From the NCBI GenBank assembly GCA_030180135.1, contig CM058231.1, forward strand, positions 31,499,034 to 31,563,033: 64,000 nucleotides of DNA, in the 5' to 3' direction. The position numbers were made by a program, and so were the translations under genes. How positions within the stretch are numbered: position 1 is the first letter of the stretch; the number at the start of each line of letters is the position of its first letter. The notes under the pieces were generated by a model. It searched no databases. It was given only the letters and a program-made list of their open reading frames with translations, and was not told the DNA's origin. Positions 1 to 11,040 of this stretch are shown piece after piece. Source of the stretch: Orychophragmus violaceus. Lineage: Eukaryota > Streptophyta > Magnoliopsida > Brassicales > Brassicaceae.

Positions 1-47
1 CCGTGGTAATATACAAACAAAAGATCTCTGATACTTCTCTGTGGGTT

Positions 48-2806
48 TTAAGCAGGCGGGGTCTGTTCTGAAACAGAAGCTAAACCATGCATTAACCTGA
101 CAATCTCAGTAGTGTCATCCAGGTAATACTTGGCCTTGCTAGGCTTTTGACCGACGGTACAAGCGAACACCTCGGCTCTCGGTGCAATCCAAGGACCTTC
201 AGTGGAACTGGATATAACCTCAAACATGTCTTCATCAGACCGGTCATCTCCAATACAAAGAACAAACTCAGCAAGTGTTCCTCTTTCTTGCATCATCGAA
301 AGCATCCTTCTCGCTATAAGACCTTTGCTCACCCCCTGTAGTATTAGAAAAAGAACAAAGAAGACTCATGATGGTACAATAGAATCAAATGCTAAGGTTT
401 TTTTTTTTCATTTTGAGACTGAACAGTGACACAGACCTGCGGCTTGACCTCAACATAGTTTTGTCCTCGCTTGACTGTTACAGGTTCATTGGCAAGAACA
501 CTTTCAAGATGATCTAGAAGTTCCTTAGCTTGACATGATCCGAAATCAGGGTCAGCATCCTCATAGCTCCAAACCAGAGCGGTCTCCTTGTCTTCGATTG
601 TTGATCCATCTGTTGTCTCCGTGTAAAGTTCCATCACAGGCTCTGCAATTTGCTTCCAAGAACAATCTGTTGCTCCCACACAATTCTCCCATTCTTCTGC
701 CTTCCTCAGCCTGTGTAGTCGTCAGATAAGATTTAAGGGTAACGCTAACGCACAATAATTAGAAGTTTCAGTAGATTACCTCAGAAAATAGCCATGTTCA
801 GCAGCAATTCCAAGCTTCTCACAGGGACTAAACCAGTCTGACAGTGTTTCTCGGCATTTAGCACTAACAATGAACACAAGATTGCCCTTGTCCCTACACA
901 ATGTGTTCAGTATGTCGATTGACTTCGATGAAGGTCTTTTATCGATAGAACCCTGTGGCATCAAAGTATCATCGTAGTCCAAAAGAATAGCCCGTGTCTT
1001 TGTCCTCTTATAAGCTGACACTATGTGTTCCATCGAAAGCTTCCTGAAACTCTGGTCTAATGCCACAACCCTGAAACTGAGACCGAACCCAATTCCCCAA
1101 CACCTCCTTCGTCCATGCTCACCACAACTCCTCTCAAGATCTTGTAGGAAGCTACGAGCCCAGTAACCAACATCATGTGTGCTCACATACTTGTAATGCT
1201 TCTCATGCCTTAAATGTTTCTCAGGCTCAGCCACTTCAAGGGCACTGTCCATTGCATCTGCCACTGCATCAACATTCCAGGGATTAACACGAATGGCTCC
1301 GCTGAGCGATGGAGAGCAACCAATGAACTCAGAAACCACCAGCATGCTTTTGTGATTACGATTATTCGGCTCCAGCTTTAGAATCTTGTCCAGCTTCTCG
1401 TTTCCTTGACGGGAAACTATGTACTCATAAGGTATAAGATTCATCCCATCCCTAACCGCTGTTACCAAACAACATTCAGCAACTACATAATAAGCAACCC
1501 TTTCATAGAACTTCAACGGTGCATCGATCAACACTATAGGATCGTAGCCAGGTCTCCCAAACGTCTCGTTAATCCGCTTAACAGTTGAATATGTCTCAGC
1601 TTGCATCTCCTTAACATCTTTCCCTTTCCCTCTCGCGGGATTAGCTATCTGCACCAACACAACTTTCCCTTGGCATTCAGGATGTTGCATCAGCAGCTGC
1701 TCCATAGCCAATAGCTTCAAGGTTATCCCTTTGAATATGTCCATGTCATCTACACCGAGCAGCATTGTCCTGCCTTTTCGACCATACAGTTCAATGAGCT
1801 CCTCGACTTTCCTTTCGGTCTCGGGTAGGCTCAGAACCGACTGAAGCTGGCCCATGTGGATTCCCACGGGCAAGATTTTGATACTTACGGTTCTACCGTA
1901 ATACTCAAGTCCAATGTATCCTCTCTTTGATTCATAAGTAAGACCGAGCATTCGACTACAACAAGACAAGAAGTGCCGCGCGTAGTCAAAAGTATGGAAC
2001 CCTATCAAATCCGAGTTTAGCAAAGCCCGAAGCAGCTCCTCCCTAATAGGCAAAGTTTTGTAAATCTCTGAAGAAGGAAACGGACTGTGGAGGAAGAAAC
2101 CGAGCTTGACACGATTAAACCTCTTCCTCAGGAATGTAGGCAAGACCATCAAATGGTAATCATGTATCCACACGAAATCATCCTCAGGATTAATCACCTC
2201 CATGATCCTATCCGCGAAAATCTTGTTCACTGAAACATAAGCTTGCCAGAGAGTCCGATCAAACCTGCCTCCAAGATCAGGAGAGAGTGGCAACATGTAA
2301 TGAAACAAAGGCCAAAGCTGTTGCTTACAGAATCCATGGTAGTATCTTGTATACAAATCCAAAGGTAAGAACGTTGGCACACACTTAAAATTTTCAAGAA
2401 GAACCTGATACACTTCTTCTTGCTCATTAGGATGAATCTCTTCTTTCAAACAACCAACGTAGATAACTTCAATCGCTTCATCTCCTAACCCATCTTTCAA
2501 TTGGAGGAGAAGCGAGTTCTCATCCCAAGAAAAGTTCCAACCTTTGCTACAACAATTGCTTGTACTAGTACTACCAATGTTGCTCTCTAGCTTTCTCTGA
2601 GCTTGTATCGGTAATTCGTTAGCTACAATGATTATACGGTCTTTTGGAGACAGATCAGAAGAAACACCTTCTTTAGAATCGTTGTCTATGTTGGACATGA
2701 TTCCTGCGACCGCCATGATGCGAGGGATTTGTCGGTTCATACGCCCAAACGTTGGAGAGTCTCCTGAAGCAAGGTCCAGTAGATTCGAATACGATCTTGA
2801 AACCAT
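48..2806 (-). CDS. TPS6: Class II trehalose-6-phosphate synthase-like protein (TPS6 orthologue)
   Basis: Three coding exons, 2806-780, 710-437 and 335-48, join with GT/AG borders into 862 codons plus a TAA stop at 48-50, close to the length I recall for Arabidopsis TPS6. The start is the ATG at 2804-2806 opening MVSRSYSNLL, the usual class II N-terminus; the frame is open further upstream but without a better ATG. A glycosyltransferase-20 domain (about residues 55-545) is followed by a HAD-type phosphatase domain with DYDDT near residue 610 and GDDRSDED in the last exon. Class II members are generally described as regulatory, with little or no synthase activity; the Arabidopsis gene affects cell shape and trichome branching. 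I see no frame damage, so the gene looks functional. Introns are 69 bp (711-779) and 101 bp (336-436). The orthologue call rests on recalled sequence, not a search. Confidence 0.95.
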
Positions 2807-3034
2807 TTTCAAGTGATAGCTGGAGAAAACCTTCAGAAACCACTGTTTCTTTCTTAGGATTAACTGAGAAATAAAAAAGAGAGAATTTTGTTGGTAGCCT
2901 TTTGATTTGTGTCTTGAAGAAATCAGGTTTTTTGGTTCAGACAAGTGATGTGATGTAGAGGGCTGTAAAAGAGAGGTTAAAGAAAAAAAGCAAGAGTTGA
3001 TCGAACACGAGAAAAAGGAATAGATTCAAGAATA

Positions 3035-3061
3035 TTACAGCTTGAAAGCAGCTAAAGACAT
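3035..3061 (-). other. Possible upstream ORF in the TPS6 leader (8 codons)
   Basis: The only ATG I find on the minus strand between the TPS6 start (2806) and about 3240 opens an 8-residue frame, MSLAAFKL, ending in TAA at 3035-3037. If the transcription start lies above 3061, ribosomes meet this frame before the main start, roughly 230 bases away. A CTTTTACAG stretch near 2963 could be a leader-intron acceptor, so the uORF may partly lie in an intron. Transcript data would be needed to know whether it is in the mRNA. Confidence 0.3.
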
Positions 3062-3768
3062 TAAACGTGAGGTTTAAAATTCGAGGAAGACAAAAAGAGA
3101 TTTTTGACTGTTGATGAGAAAAGCTTATGCTGTTTTGGGTGAAGGGAAATTATAACAAATAAGAAAAAAATGGATTCTTGTTTACCAGAGCACTTTTTCT
3201 TCAGACGGAAGATGCACAATGTGTGAGTGTGAGATTTGGTATTTAAATTGAAAACTATAAACCGAACGAAGAAAGAAGCTTTGTGTTTTTCCTCGGACAG
3301 AAGCTTGTGCTCTTCACTTTACTCTTTTGTTTCAAAGGACAATGTAACTGTAAAAATAGTGACTTATGCGGAAAGCATGGTAAAACTAGTCTGGACCCAT
3401 TTTGAAATAAACCTGAAAAATACAACAACAAAAAACAAAGAGATTAGAACTATAAAAATATCTAGATCATTAATAAATATATTGAAATAAACTCGTTCGT
3501 ATCTTACTATTTGTCCGGTTAATTTATCTCAGTCAACAACATAGGCAGAAAATATATTAAAACCATATTTTATTTAAAAAGTATTTGCATCGTCCGAGCG
3601 AAGAACGGTCAAAAAATAAAAGCGCACGTAAGTAGGATGTATCCTCACGTAGAGAATTTATTTGATCTTATCCGTTAGTGGCTTAGATCAAAGTGGGACC
3701 CTTAAGCAGCTGTCCGAGCAAAGAAATTAATTAAAAATGAACATGGGGTTTTGGTCTCAGCAAAGAAC

Positions 3769-3819
3769 CACGTGGTGTGTGTTTATTTACCCCATCGATT
3801 GTTCTGCAAACTACGTGGC
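3769..3819. promoter_or_regulatory. Two ACGT-core elements (G-box/ABRE type) upstream of TPS6
   Basis: A palindromic ACCACGTGGT centres on CACGTG at 3769-3774, and ACGTGGC lies at 3813-3819. These match G-box and ABRE cores bound by plant bZIP and bHLH factors. They lie about 960-1010 bp upstream of the TPS6 start codon. Function is inferred from motif type only. The remaining stretch from 3062 to about 4000 is AT-rich with no coding signal. Confidence 0.4.
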
Positions 3820-4019
3820 GAGATCTCAGAGCTTTTGTCGGCCAAAGAAAGAGCGTTTTATCGTTGTCTAAAATAAAATAAAAAAATAATATACAAAAAC
3901 TTTAGACGAAATATATCATATTCTACACGAAATAGTCTATATACGCTTCGATCCTCTCGAAACCAAATACAAGCCAGTCGGATATATGTTTGGGCAAAAT
4001 ATCTGAAATGGAAATACTA

Positions 4020-5420
4020 AGGTGATGTTATTCAACAGTGGATTTAAAATCAATTCTATTAGTTTTATAAGGGAATTATGAAGGAATAACCTTCAATAAG
4101 AGTGATATTAGTTTTGTGAATTTTATACTATTGCATGTTTTTTGTGCATGTAGAAAAGTCATTTATATCCCTACACTAATAATGAGCTATTTTTATGCTA
4201 CAGTTTTCTAAAAGTCTAATATTTTTTTGACGTCAACTAAGAATCTAATAATAAGACTACTCAACTAACTATTTTTATAATTATTATTTACAGACATTTT
4301 TTAATTAGATTTTTTTAATTCGAATTTAATTTTTATGTTTAGTGTTTAGAATTTGGATTTAGAATTTGTATTTAAAGTTAGGGTTTAGTTTTTAGGGTTT
4401 AGAATTTAGTGTTTGGTTTAGGGTTTAGGGTTTGGGTTTGGGATTTAGTTTCTAAGATTTGGGTTTATGTTTAGAGTTTTGGTTTATGTTTATGGTTTGG
4501 GTTAGGGTTTAAAGTTTGGGTTAGGGTTTAGGGTTTAGTTTTTAGGGTTTAGATTTAGGGTTTGGGTTTAGCTTTTAAGGTTTGGGTTTATGTTTATGGT
4601 TTGGGTTTAGGGTTTAGGGTTTGGGTTAGGGTTTAGTTTTTAGGGTTTGGGATTTAGGGTTTAGTGTTTAGAGTTTGGATTTAGGGTTTAGTTTTTATGG
4701 TTAGGGTTTGGATTCATGGTTTAGGGTTTAGTTTTTAGAGATTGGGTTTGTAGTTTAGGGTTTGTATTTTAGGGTTTAGTGTTTGAGTTTAGGTTTTAGG
4801 GTTTAGATTTTAGGGTTTAGAATTTAGTTTTAAGGTTTGAGTTTATCTTTAGGGTTTGGGTTTGGGTTTATGTGTAGGGTTTAATTTTTAGGGTTTGGAG
4901 TTTGTGTTAGGGTTAGGGTTTAGGGTTTAGATTAGAGTATAAGGTTTAATTTTATTGGGTATATTTTATTTTATCTATGAGACTTTATCTATTATTGTTT
5001 GAAAATTATCTTTTAATAATACAAGTAGCATCTTCATTTATTATTTAGAGTAGTGAGCATTTTCGTTTAATACTGCAGCTGTTGAAGAGAAGGAAAGGGT
5101 GGTAGGGGTGTATATGGAATAATAGGATGTATGTATATATGATGATTTAATTTCATAAATATAAAGGCCATAAATTTAATAAATAAAGTATTTGGGGTTT
5201 TACATCCAACTCTCCCTTATAATCCATTGTTATTCATTCATTGATTGTAAATTCTATATTAAAATCTAGTGTTATTAGTTATTGTATTTAAACTATGTCT
5301 ACCAAAAATATTTAAAATTTAGTGTTATTGGTTTTTAGATTTACAATATGTTCATTAAAAAAACTAGAAATCCACTGTTATTCAATTAAAGATTTGAATA
5401 TAATAATTAAAATCTTGTGT
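4020..5420. repeat. AT-rich, partly fold-back repeat region, possibly MITE-like
   Basis: The left edge near 4027-4045 has AACAGTGGATTT and the right edge near 5368-5385 has its reverse complement AAATCCACTGTT, each followed by related AT-rich text. Variants of ATTCTA...TTAGTGTTATT recur between 5250 and 5420. This resembles the AT-rich fold-back elements common in Brassicaceae intergenic DNA. I could not fix exact ends or a target duplication, so the element class is open. No gene is seen inside. Confidence 0.35.
4340..4950 (+). repeat. Degenerate interstitial telomere-like repeat (TTTAGGG variants)
   Basis: About 600 bp is built from GGGTTTAG, GGTTTGGGTTTA and GTTTAGGGTTT units, variants of the plant telomere repeat TTTAGGG all in the same orientation. 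Spacer length varies (6-10 bases) and units are mutated, so it is an old degenerate array rather than a fresh telomere seed. No coding potential. Confidence 0.85.
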
Positions 5421-5597
5421 TATTTATATTTATTAGATTTTGGTAATTCATTTGAATTGAAAAGATTTGAGTAGATTTGAATCTATTTTCATGAGTAAAT
5501 TACATTAGTCAAAATCTAGTATTTTACCTTCAGATTTTACAAAATCCACCACCATATATTTTACATCGCTCAAAAACCATATTTCTGCACATAAAAA

Positions 5598-7467
5598 CTA
5601 AAAAGGTTTGGGGCCCTTGCCCCGGGTCTGTTTTTTCTTCTTCTTCTTTTTACTAGATTTGGAGTCATGATGCAAACCAGAATCTTTTAAAGTGTCAACT
5701 TCCTTCTCCTGTCCTGAGTCCCCTGATTCAATGTCCGATGAGTCCGGCTTAATGGTAGTGTCTGAAGTAGTGTCAGCGACAGATTTTTCTGAACTCTGGG
5801 AGGTTGAGATGGCGTTCTGGATTTTGCTGGGCTCACCAGTACAAACATCTGCGTTTTTCCCAAGAGAGGATTCTGAGAACTTGATTGTAGTTACAGTTGC
5901 TTTAGGACTCGTTGGCTTGTCCTCAGAGGTAAGAAGACCTTCTCTGGCCTTTATCACGCCTTGAGTTACCCAGTTGCTTACTCTTCTCCTGATTTTTCGA
6001 GCAGGTGATAGAGAAGTGCTGGCTTGAATTGCAAATTGTGCAGATCTTAGGAGCCTTATTACAATGTTTTAAACCGTGGCCTATCTCTTTGCAGAAGTCG
6101 CATATGGGAGGCATCCATGGGCTTGAAACTAAAACACAGACGATATCTCCAGATTCAAATTGCACATTTACTGCCTCAGGGAGCGGTTTCCGCGGGTCAA
6201 TCACTGTGAAGACTTTTGCTACCTCAAGGTCTGTTTTGTTTGCAGTCGACGGATGGAGGTATCTAGGATGGCCAACCAGACTAGCAATCCTTTCCAAAGC
6301 TTCATCATTAAAGAATTGCAGAGGCACTTTCCTTAGTTCAAGCCATATAGGCGCAGATGAAAGTTCAGGTTTGGTGGGGATGACTCCGGGCTCCCAATCC
6401 GCCACAAACATTGTCTTTCCATCTATTTGCCATAATCGTTGGTTAATGACCCTGTTTCTTGTGTAGGCACTTGGGATTCGGAAGAGGAACGCATTACCTC
6501 CTAGCTTTGAGACAGTAATATCTCGGAATTGACGGCTCCAAATCCCATTTACAATGTTGTGGAGCGTGCCCTGGGAGGGTGGATCAACATAAAATTGCCC
6601 TATTATAAAACACTCCCAAATTTTTTTGTTCTTCTCTATGATCGAATTGGGAATTCGAACACAAGATTCACCTGATGGGAGAGTGAAAGCTTCTCCCTTC
6701 TTCTGCAATAGCTTTGACGAGCCCTTGAAGAGCCCTGCCCAAGAGTCTTTTTCAGGCATTTGTTTTGTCTCGATCTTCTCTGCATTCGGGGTGGCCTGAA
6801 CTTTGGCTGTCACGATTTTATCAGAGGTGTTCGAGAGAAGGTTTGATACTTGAATCTTCGAAGTGTCTATGTCTGTTTCTGGAGCAGCAGTGGTAACAGC
6901 TTTCACAAAAACTTTGGCAGTAACATTGAGCAAGGAGCTATGGTCAGTCACAACAATCTCCGAGTTCACCAGAGACTAGGAATTCTCAGAGGAAGGACTC
7001 GTAACAGCACCAGGGTGGATACCTTTTTCAGTCGGAACAAGACTTACAGCGGATGGAACGGCTATTGCCTTAGTCCGACGGAGCGAGGCTAATACTTCTG
7101 AATCAAATGAAGGAGGGCTTACAGCGGATGGATCGACTAATGCCTCGGTTCGCTCAATTGGAGGTATTACACTTGGAGCAGAGCCCGAAACGGGCGAGGA
7201 AACAGACCGCGGCGAGCCATGGTCTGAAGATTTAGGTCCGTCCGGCGAAGAACCAGGGGACGATGGAGGAGAAGGCCTCGAGGGCTTCCGCGGGACCTTT
7301 GGTGGCGATTTGTTAGGAGGTTTCTTCTTCATTGAGGTCAAATCACTGAGGTGACCCACCGGCGGCGAGGAGCGCCGTGATAAGCGGCGGAGAGCTAGGG
7401 CAAAAGCAGACACTGTTGCGATCGAGAAAATCGCACTTTCGCAAATATTATTTTTCTCAGGATCCAA
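5598..7467 (-). pseudogene. LINE (non-LTR retrotransposon) ORF1, gag-like, broken
   Basis: Read on the minus strand, a proline/serine-rich start (a likely ATG is at 7330-7332, opening MKKKPPNKSP) leads into a DUF4283-like domain (about 6650-6380) and paired zinc knuckles (CDFCKEIGHGLKHC and CTICNSSQHFSITC, about 6100-6010), ending in a lysine-rich tail at 5598. This is the standard ORF1 of plant L1-type LINEs, an RNA-binding protein. It is broken by an in-frame TAG at 6976-6978 and a frameshift near 5990-6005. ORF2 does not follow it: the sequence below 5598 is AT-rich and unrelated. Instead an ORF2 start lies head-to-head with it at 7489 on the plus strand. Confidence 0.85.
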
Positions 7468-7488
7468 TTTTAATTCTGAAAGGTTTGT

Positions 7489-8178
7489 TGGAATATCAGG
7501 GGCTTCAATAAATTAAGCCACCGTAGCGGCTTTAGAGTATGGTTCAAGGCCAATAGGCCACTTTTTGGAGGGCTGCTAGAGACACATGTTAAGAAGGATA
7601 AGAGTTTGAAGCTTCTCAAATCTGTCTTGCCTGACTGGTGTATGGATGAGAACTATAGTTTCTCAAATCTAGGACGTATATGGGTCATTTGGGATCCTAG
7701 CGTCAAAGTAGTAGTAATTTTGAAGTCTTTGCAAATGGTCACCTGCGAAGTTCTTTTACCTGGTGTTGTGGAATGGATTGTGGTGTCTTTGGTCTATGCA
7801 GCAAATGAAGTAGAAAGTCGTGTTGAATTATGGGATGAGATGGTGGAGCTAGCTTCCTCTAGCAGAATTGGGGGAAAAGCTTGGATCTGTCTTGGTGATT
7901 TCAACCAAGTGCTCAGCCCCAGTGAACACTCAACCCCTAGGACGCTAAATGTTGATAGCAGAACACGTGCGTTTCGGAGCTGTCTCATCTCAGCAGAGCT
8001 TGAAGACCTTGTGTTCAGAGGAAACACATTCACATGGTGGAATAAATGCAAGTCCAGACCTGTAGCTAAAAAGATTGATCGAGTGATAGTTAATGAGGCT
8101 TGGCTGCAAGCTTTCCCAACTTCCTTTGCCTTATTTGGTGAGCCTGACTTCAGTGATCATGCTTCCTGTGAGGTCACT
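7489..8178 (+). pseudogene. LINE ORF2, endonuclease domain, first part
   Basis: The frame begins with WNIRGFN at 7489, the usual start of the APE-type endonuclease of plant LINE ORF2, and keeps the ETHVK, GDFNQ and SDHAS motifs that carry metal-binding and catalytic residues. There is no stop until the sequence is cut at 8178 by a solo LTR; the same protein resumes at 8902. It would nick target DNA for target-primed reverse transcription. The opposite orientation to the ORF1 just upstream is unusual. Confidence 0.85.
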
Positions 8179-8901
8179 GTTGGGATTATGTCCTGAAATC
8201 ACATTGTACTCACTCTAGAGATAGTTGTATTGTCGAGATCGGACAATTCATGTGATACTGGGTAGTCATAATGTTTTGCTAGAAACCGCTTATGACAAAT
8301 GAGTTGTAACTCATTTCTAGTATCGTGTGAACCTACAGGGTCACACACCTAAGCAAGCTGGATACACTTTGTGTGGGATTGATCATTGGCATATGATCTG
8401 ATCAATGTGTATTGAATACACATTGAATTGAGTTTTGAAGAGGTGTGTCGATCGATACAATCAGTGTGTCGATCGACGCAGGTTTTCGAATAGATGTGTC
8501 GATCGATACAGTATGTGTATCGATCGATGCATAATGGGCCTCGAGACTGACGTTTCTAGTTAATGACTTAAACGAGTCGGGTTTGATCCGCAGGTCGTTT
8601 TCGGTCATCCCAGGTCGATATATAATGTCTTATATGATCGACCTGAGCCCTAGCCGTAAGTGTCGCTTCTCAGAGAGAAAGCAGAGACACAGAAACTCAT
8701 AATCCACAGGAGATCCGATCACCGGTACTAGCATCCCGGCGGATTCCAGCTTGTGTGCGTGTGGACTACGATAGAGGCGCAGCGATTGAGGCGCTCTAGA
8801 TCTCGTTTACCTGCTCCAATTTCCGCTGCCAATCTCTAGGTAATCACGAGGTCAGTTCTTAGATTCAATCACCTAGACCCAGGATCCTAGGGATTACAAC
8901 A
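8179..8901 (+). mobile_element. Solo copia-type LTR with 5-bp target duplication
   Basis: The 723-bp unit starts TGTTGGGA and ends ACAACA, flanked by GTCAC at 8174-8178 and at 8902-8906. Its sequence is a diverged relative of the LTRs of copia element A (30101 and 49749), sharing the start TGTTGGGA..TGTCCTGAAATCACA. A TATA-like TATATAAT lies at 8619-8626. Four TGTCGATCGA-type motifs lie at 8446-8531. No internal element remains, so it arose by LTR-LTR recombination after insertion into the LINE. Confidence 0.92.
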
Positions 8902-9404
8902 GTCACGATGTATCTTCCGGACGTCAGGAGCAAAAAATCATTCAGATTTTACAACATGCTACTGCAGAGCGAAGACTTTATTGCTATGGTTATGCTTCAC
9001 TGGTTCACCATCAGCGTCCAAGGCTCAGCTATGTTCAGACTCTCTCGGAAGTTAAAGTTGCTGAAAAAACACATCAGAGAGTTTAGTCGAGATAACTTCT
9101 CAAATCTGGAGAAACGAGTCAAAGAATCACATGACCGGCTGTTGGAAAAGCAGAAGGAAACTCTTGCTCTCCCCTCCCATCAAAATGCGATGCTTGAACT
9201 GGAAGCCGAAAGACGCTGGACGATTCTCTTGCAAGCTGAGGAGAGCTTTTTCTGTCAAAAATCGAGGGTTCTCTGGTTCAGAGAAGGTGACTTTAGCACT
9301 CCATTCTTCCACAGAATTGCGGAGTCTAGAAAAGCAATAAACCGGATTCATTTCCTTCATGGCGGTGATGGCAGAGTTATAGATTCACAACAAGGAATTA
9401 TGAA
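8902..9404 (+). pseudogene. LINE ORF2, region after the endonuclease
   Basis: This continues the ORF2 frame interrupted by the solo LTR. It shows the basic linker typical of plant LINEs, including LWFREGDFSTPFFHR followed by a histidine/glycine stretch (about 9268-9375). Homology ends near 9404, where copia-type sequence on the other strand begins. The reverse transcriptase is missing, so the element is dead. Confidence 0.75.
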
Positions 9405-10562
9405 ACAAAAGCCACAAAGTTTAACATTAGTTCCCCATGTCACCATCACTTTCTGAGTCTGTGTCACTGAAACACATCATGGATTATTCTTTCCTTTGGC
9501 TCTGCTTGGACACTCAATTCATGTATGTCCAAAACCTCTGCATTCTCCAAATTTTAGCTCTTTTCTTTTAACCAAAAGACACTCGTTTCTGAAATATCCA
9601 AATCCTTCACACTCATGACATTGAAGATTCTTCTTCTTAGAGTTTTTTTCTCCTTCAGACCGAGTTGACCTGTTGGTGAATCTTTCTTTTTCACCCATGT
9701 GAAACCTCCCAAATGTTTTTTTGTCCTTTTTCCATTCTCTTCATCATTTTGTTGAAGTTTCTTATTATATAACTCATAATGTCTTCCAATTTTTTCAACA
9801 CGGTCGTCCTCTTGACTAACATTGAAGGTTATTCCATGATTTGTCTTGCGTTGCTGATATTTAACCTCCATTTATTGTGCTTTGAGCATTCCAACCAGCT
9901 TATCAAACTTATTGTCATCAGTATTCATGGAACACTGCAAAATAGCCTTTTGAGCCGCAAACTTGTTTGGCATGCATCATATCAGTTTCTTTACTAATTT
10001 ATGTTCTTGATACTTGTTCCCAAGAACTAAAGATTCATTCACAATGGTGCTTAGCTTTGCACTAAAGCTACTGATGGTTTCATCTTAATCCATTCGTGAG
10101 TTCACAAATTGTCGCTAAAGGTGATCAAGTCGTGTTCTTTTCACACTGACATCTCTTTCAAAATGATTCATAAGAGTGTCACATGCTTCTTTAGCTGACT
10201 CATATCCTTGAATTATTTTGAACTGATAAGTATCTTTAGAGACATAATTGTCTATATACCTCGAGAGTTGAAGTAAGATGCATTTGTCTCTTCCTCTGTC
10301 CAATTCTCAAGTGGTTTTGCTGCTCTTGTTTATTCATATTTAGAAACAAAGGTTCAGTCCACCCATTGACCACAACATACGACGCAACTTTATCTATTGC
10401 ACTTACGACATATCGCATTTGAACTTTCCAGTGGCCAAAGTTTCTTTAATCCAACATGATGGTCTCTGAACCGAAATGAATACCTTCGTATCCATGTTCT
10501 CACCAAAATATCAACCTGTGTAGATAATTATACCAAGATAAGTTGTACGCTCTGATACAAAA
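9405..10562 (-). pseudogene. Copia gag relic with primer-binding site
   Basis: Read on minus, a primer-binding site resembling the initiator-tRNA(Met) complement lies at 10549-10560 (one or two mismatches to TGGTATCAGAGC). It is followed by a decayed gag: the stretch with SAKEACDTLMNHFERD (about 10160-10200) matches the UBN2/gag core, and a damaged zinc knuckle is near 9530. Several stops and frameshifts are present. Its insertion, or a later deletion, removed the rest of the LINE. Confidence 0.7.
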
Positions 10563-11040
10563 TGAAAGCACATAGAACAATTAACTAATATGAGAACACC
10601 ACAAATCACATAATATTAACTCTTTATCTAGAAATCACTTGAAAAAATTACGACGAATCTGTTTCAATCAGAATTACTCGACTTTACAACAATGAATCAC
10701 GACTGATCAATTCCCAAATCTACACAATCCTTACCAAGCAACAACAGTTGCCAACACTCTTTATTCACTCACCAAGATCACAAAGTCGCACACACGATTT
10801 GTTGTGTTGCACACTTTATTTCTCACTCTTGACGGCTAACCTAAACAATACATCTCTCATACAACATATACTCTTCCTTCTAAGTCGGAGAGTCCATATT
10901 CTTGCTAGATCATCTTGCTAATAGATATGGTAATCTTCTAAACTGCATCCAGAATCTTTTCATAACTCGTCAATATCTTCTAATTTCTTCGATATCAAAA
11001 CTACAATTGTTAGCTTGTTCTCCACGTCACGACTTTATGT
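10563..11040 (-). repeat. Probable 5' LTR of the copia relic
   Basis: The sequence abutting the primer-binding site ends (minus strand) with GCTTTCA, fitting an LTR 3' end ...CA. The outer end could not be located by a TG start or target duplication; 11040 is approximate. No partner LTR was found. Confidence 0.4.

Noticed and set aside
2807..2944. Extending TPS6 upstream to 2944
   Set aside because: The extension has no ATG at its start and lacks family similarity; the class II N-terminus begins at 2806.
8402..8608. Regularly spaced TCGATCGACA repeats looking like a CRISPR-like array
   Set aside because: The repeats are 12-16 bp palindromes inside plant LTRs, spacers are not unique cargo, and the host is a plant; this is a dispersed transposon motif.
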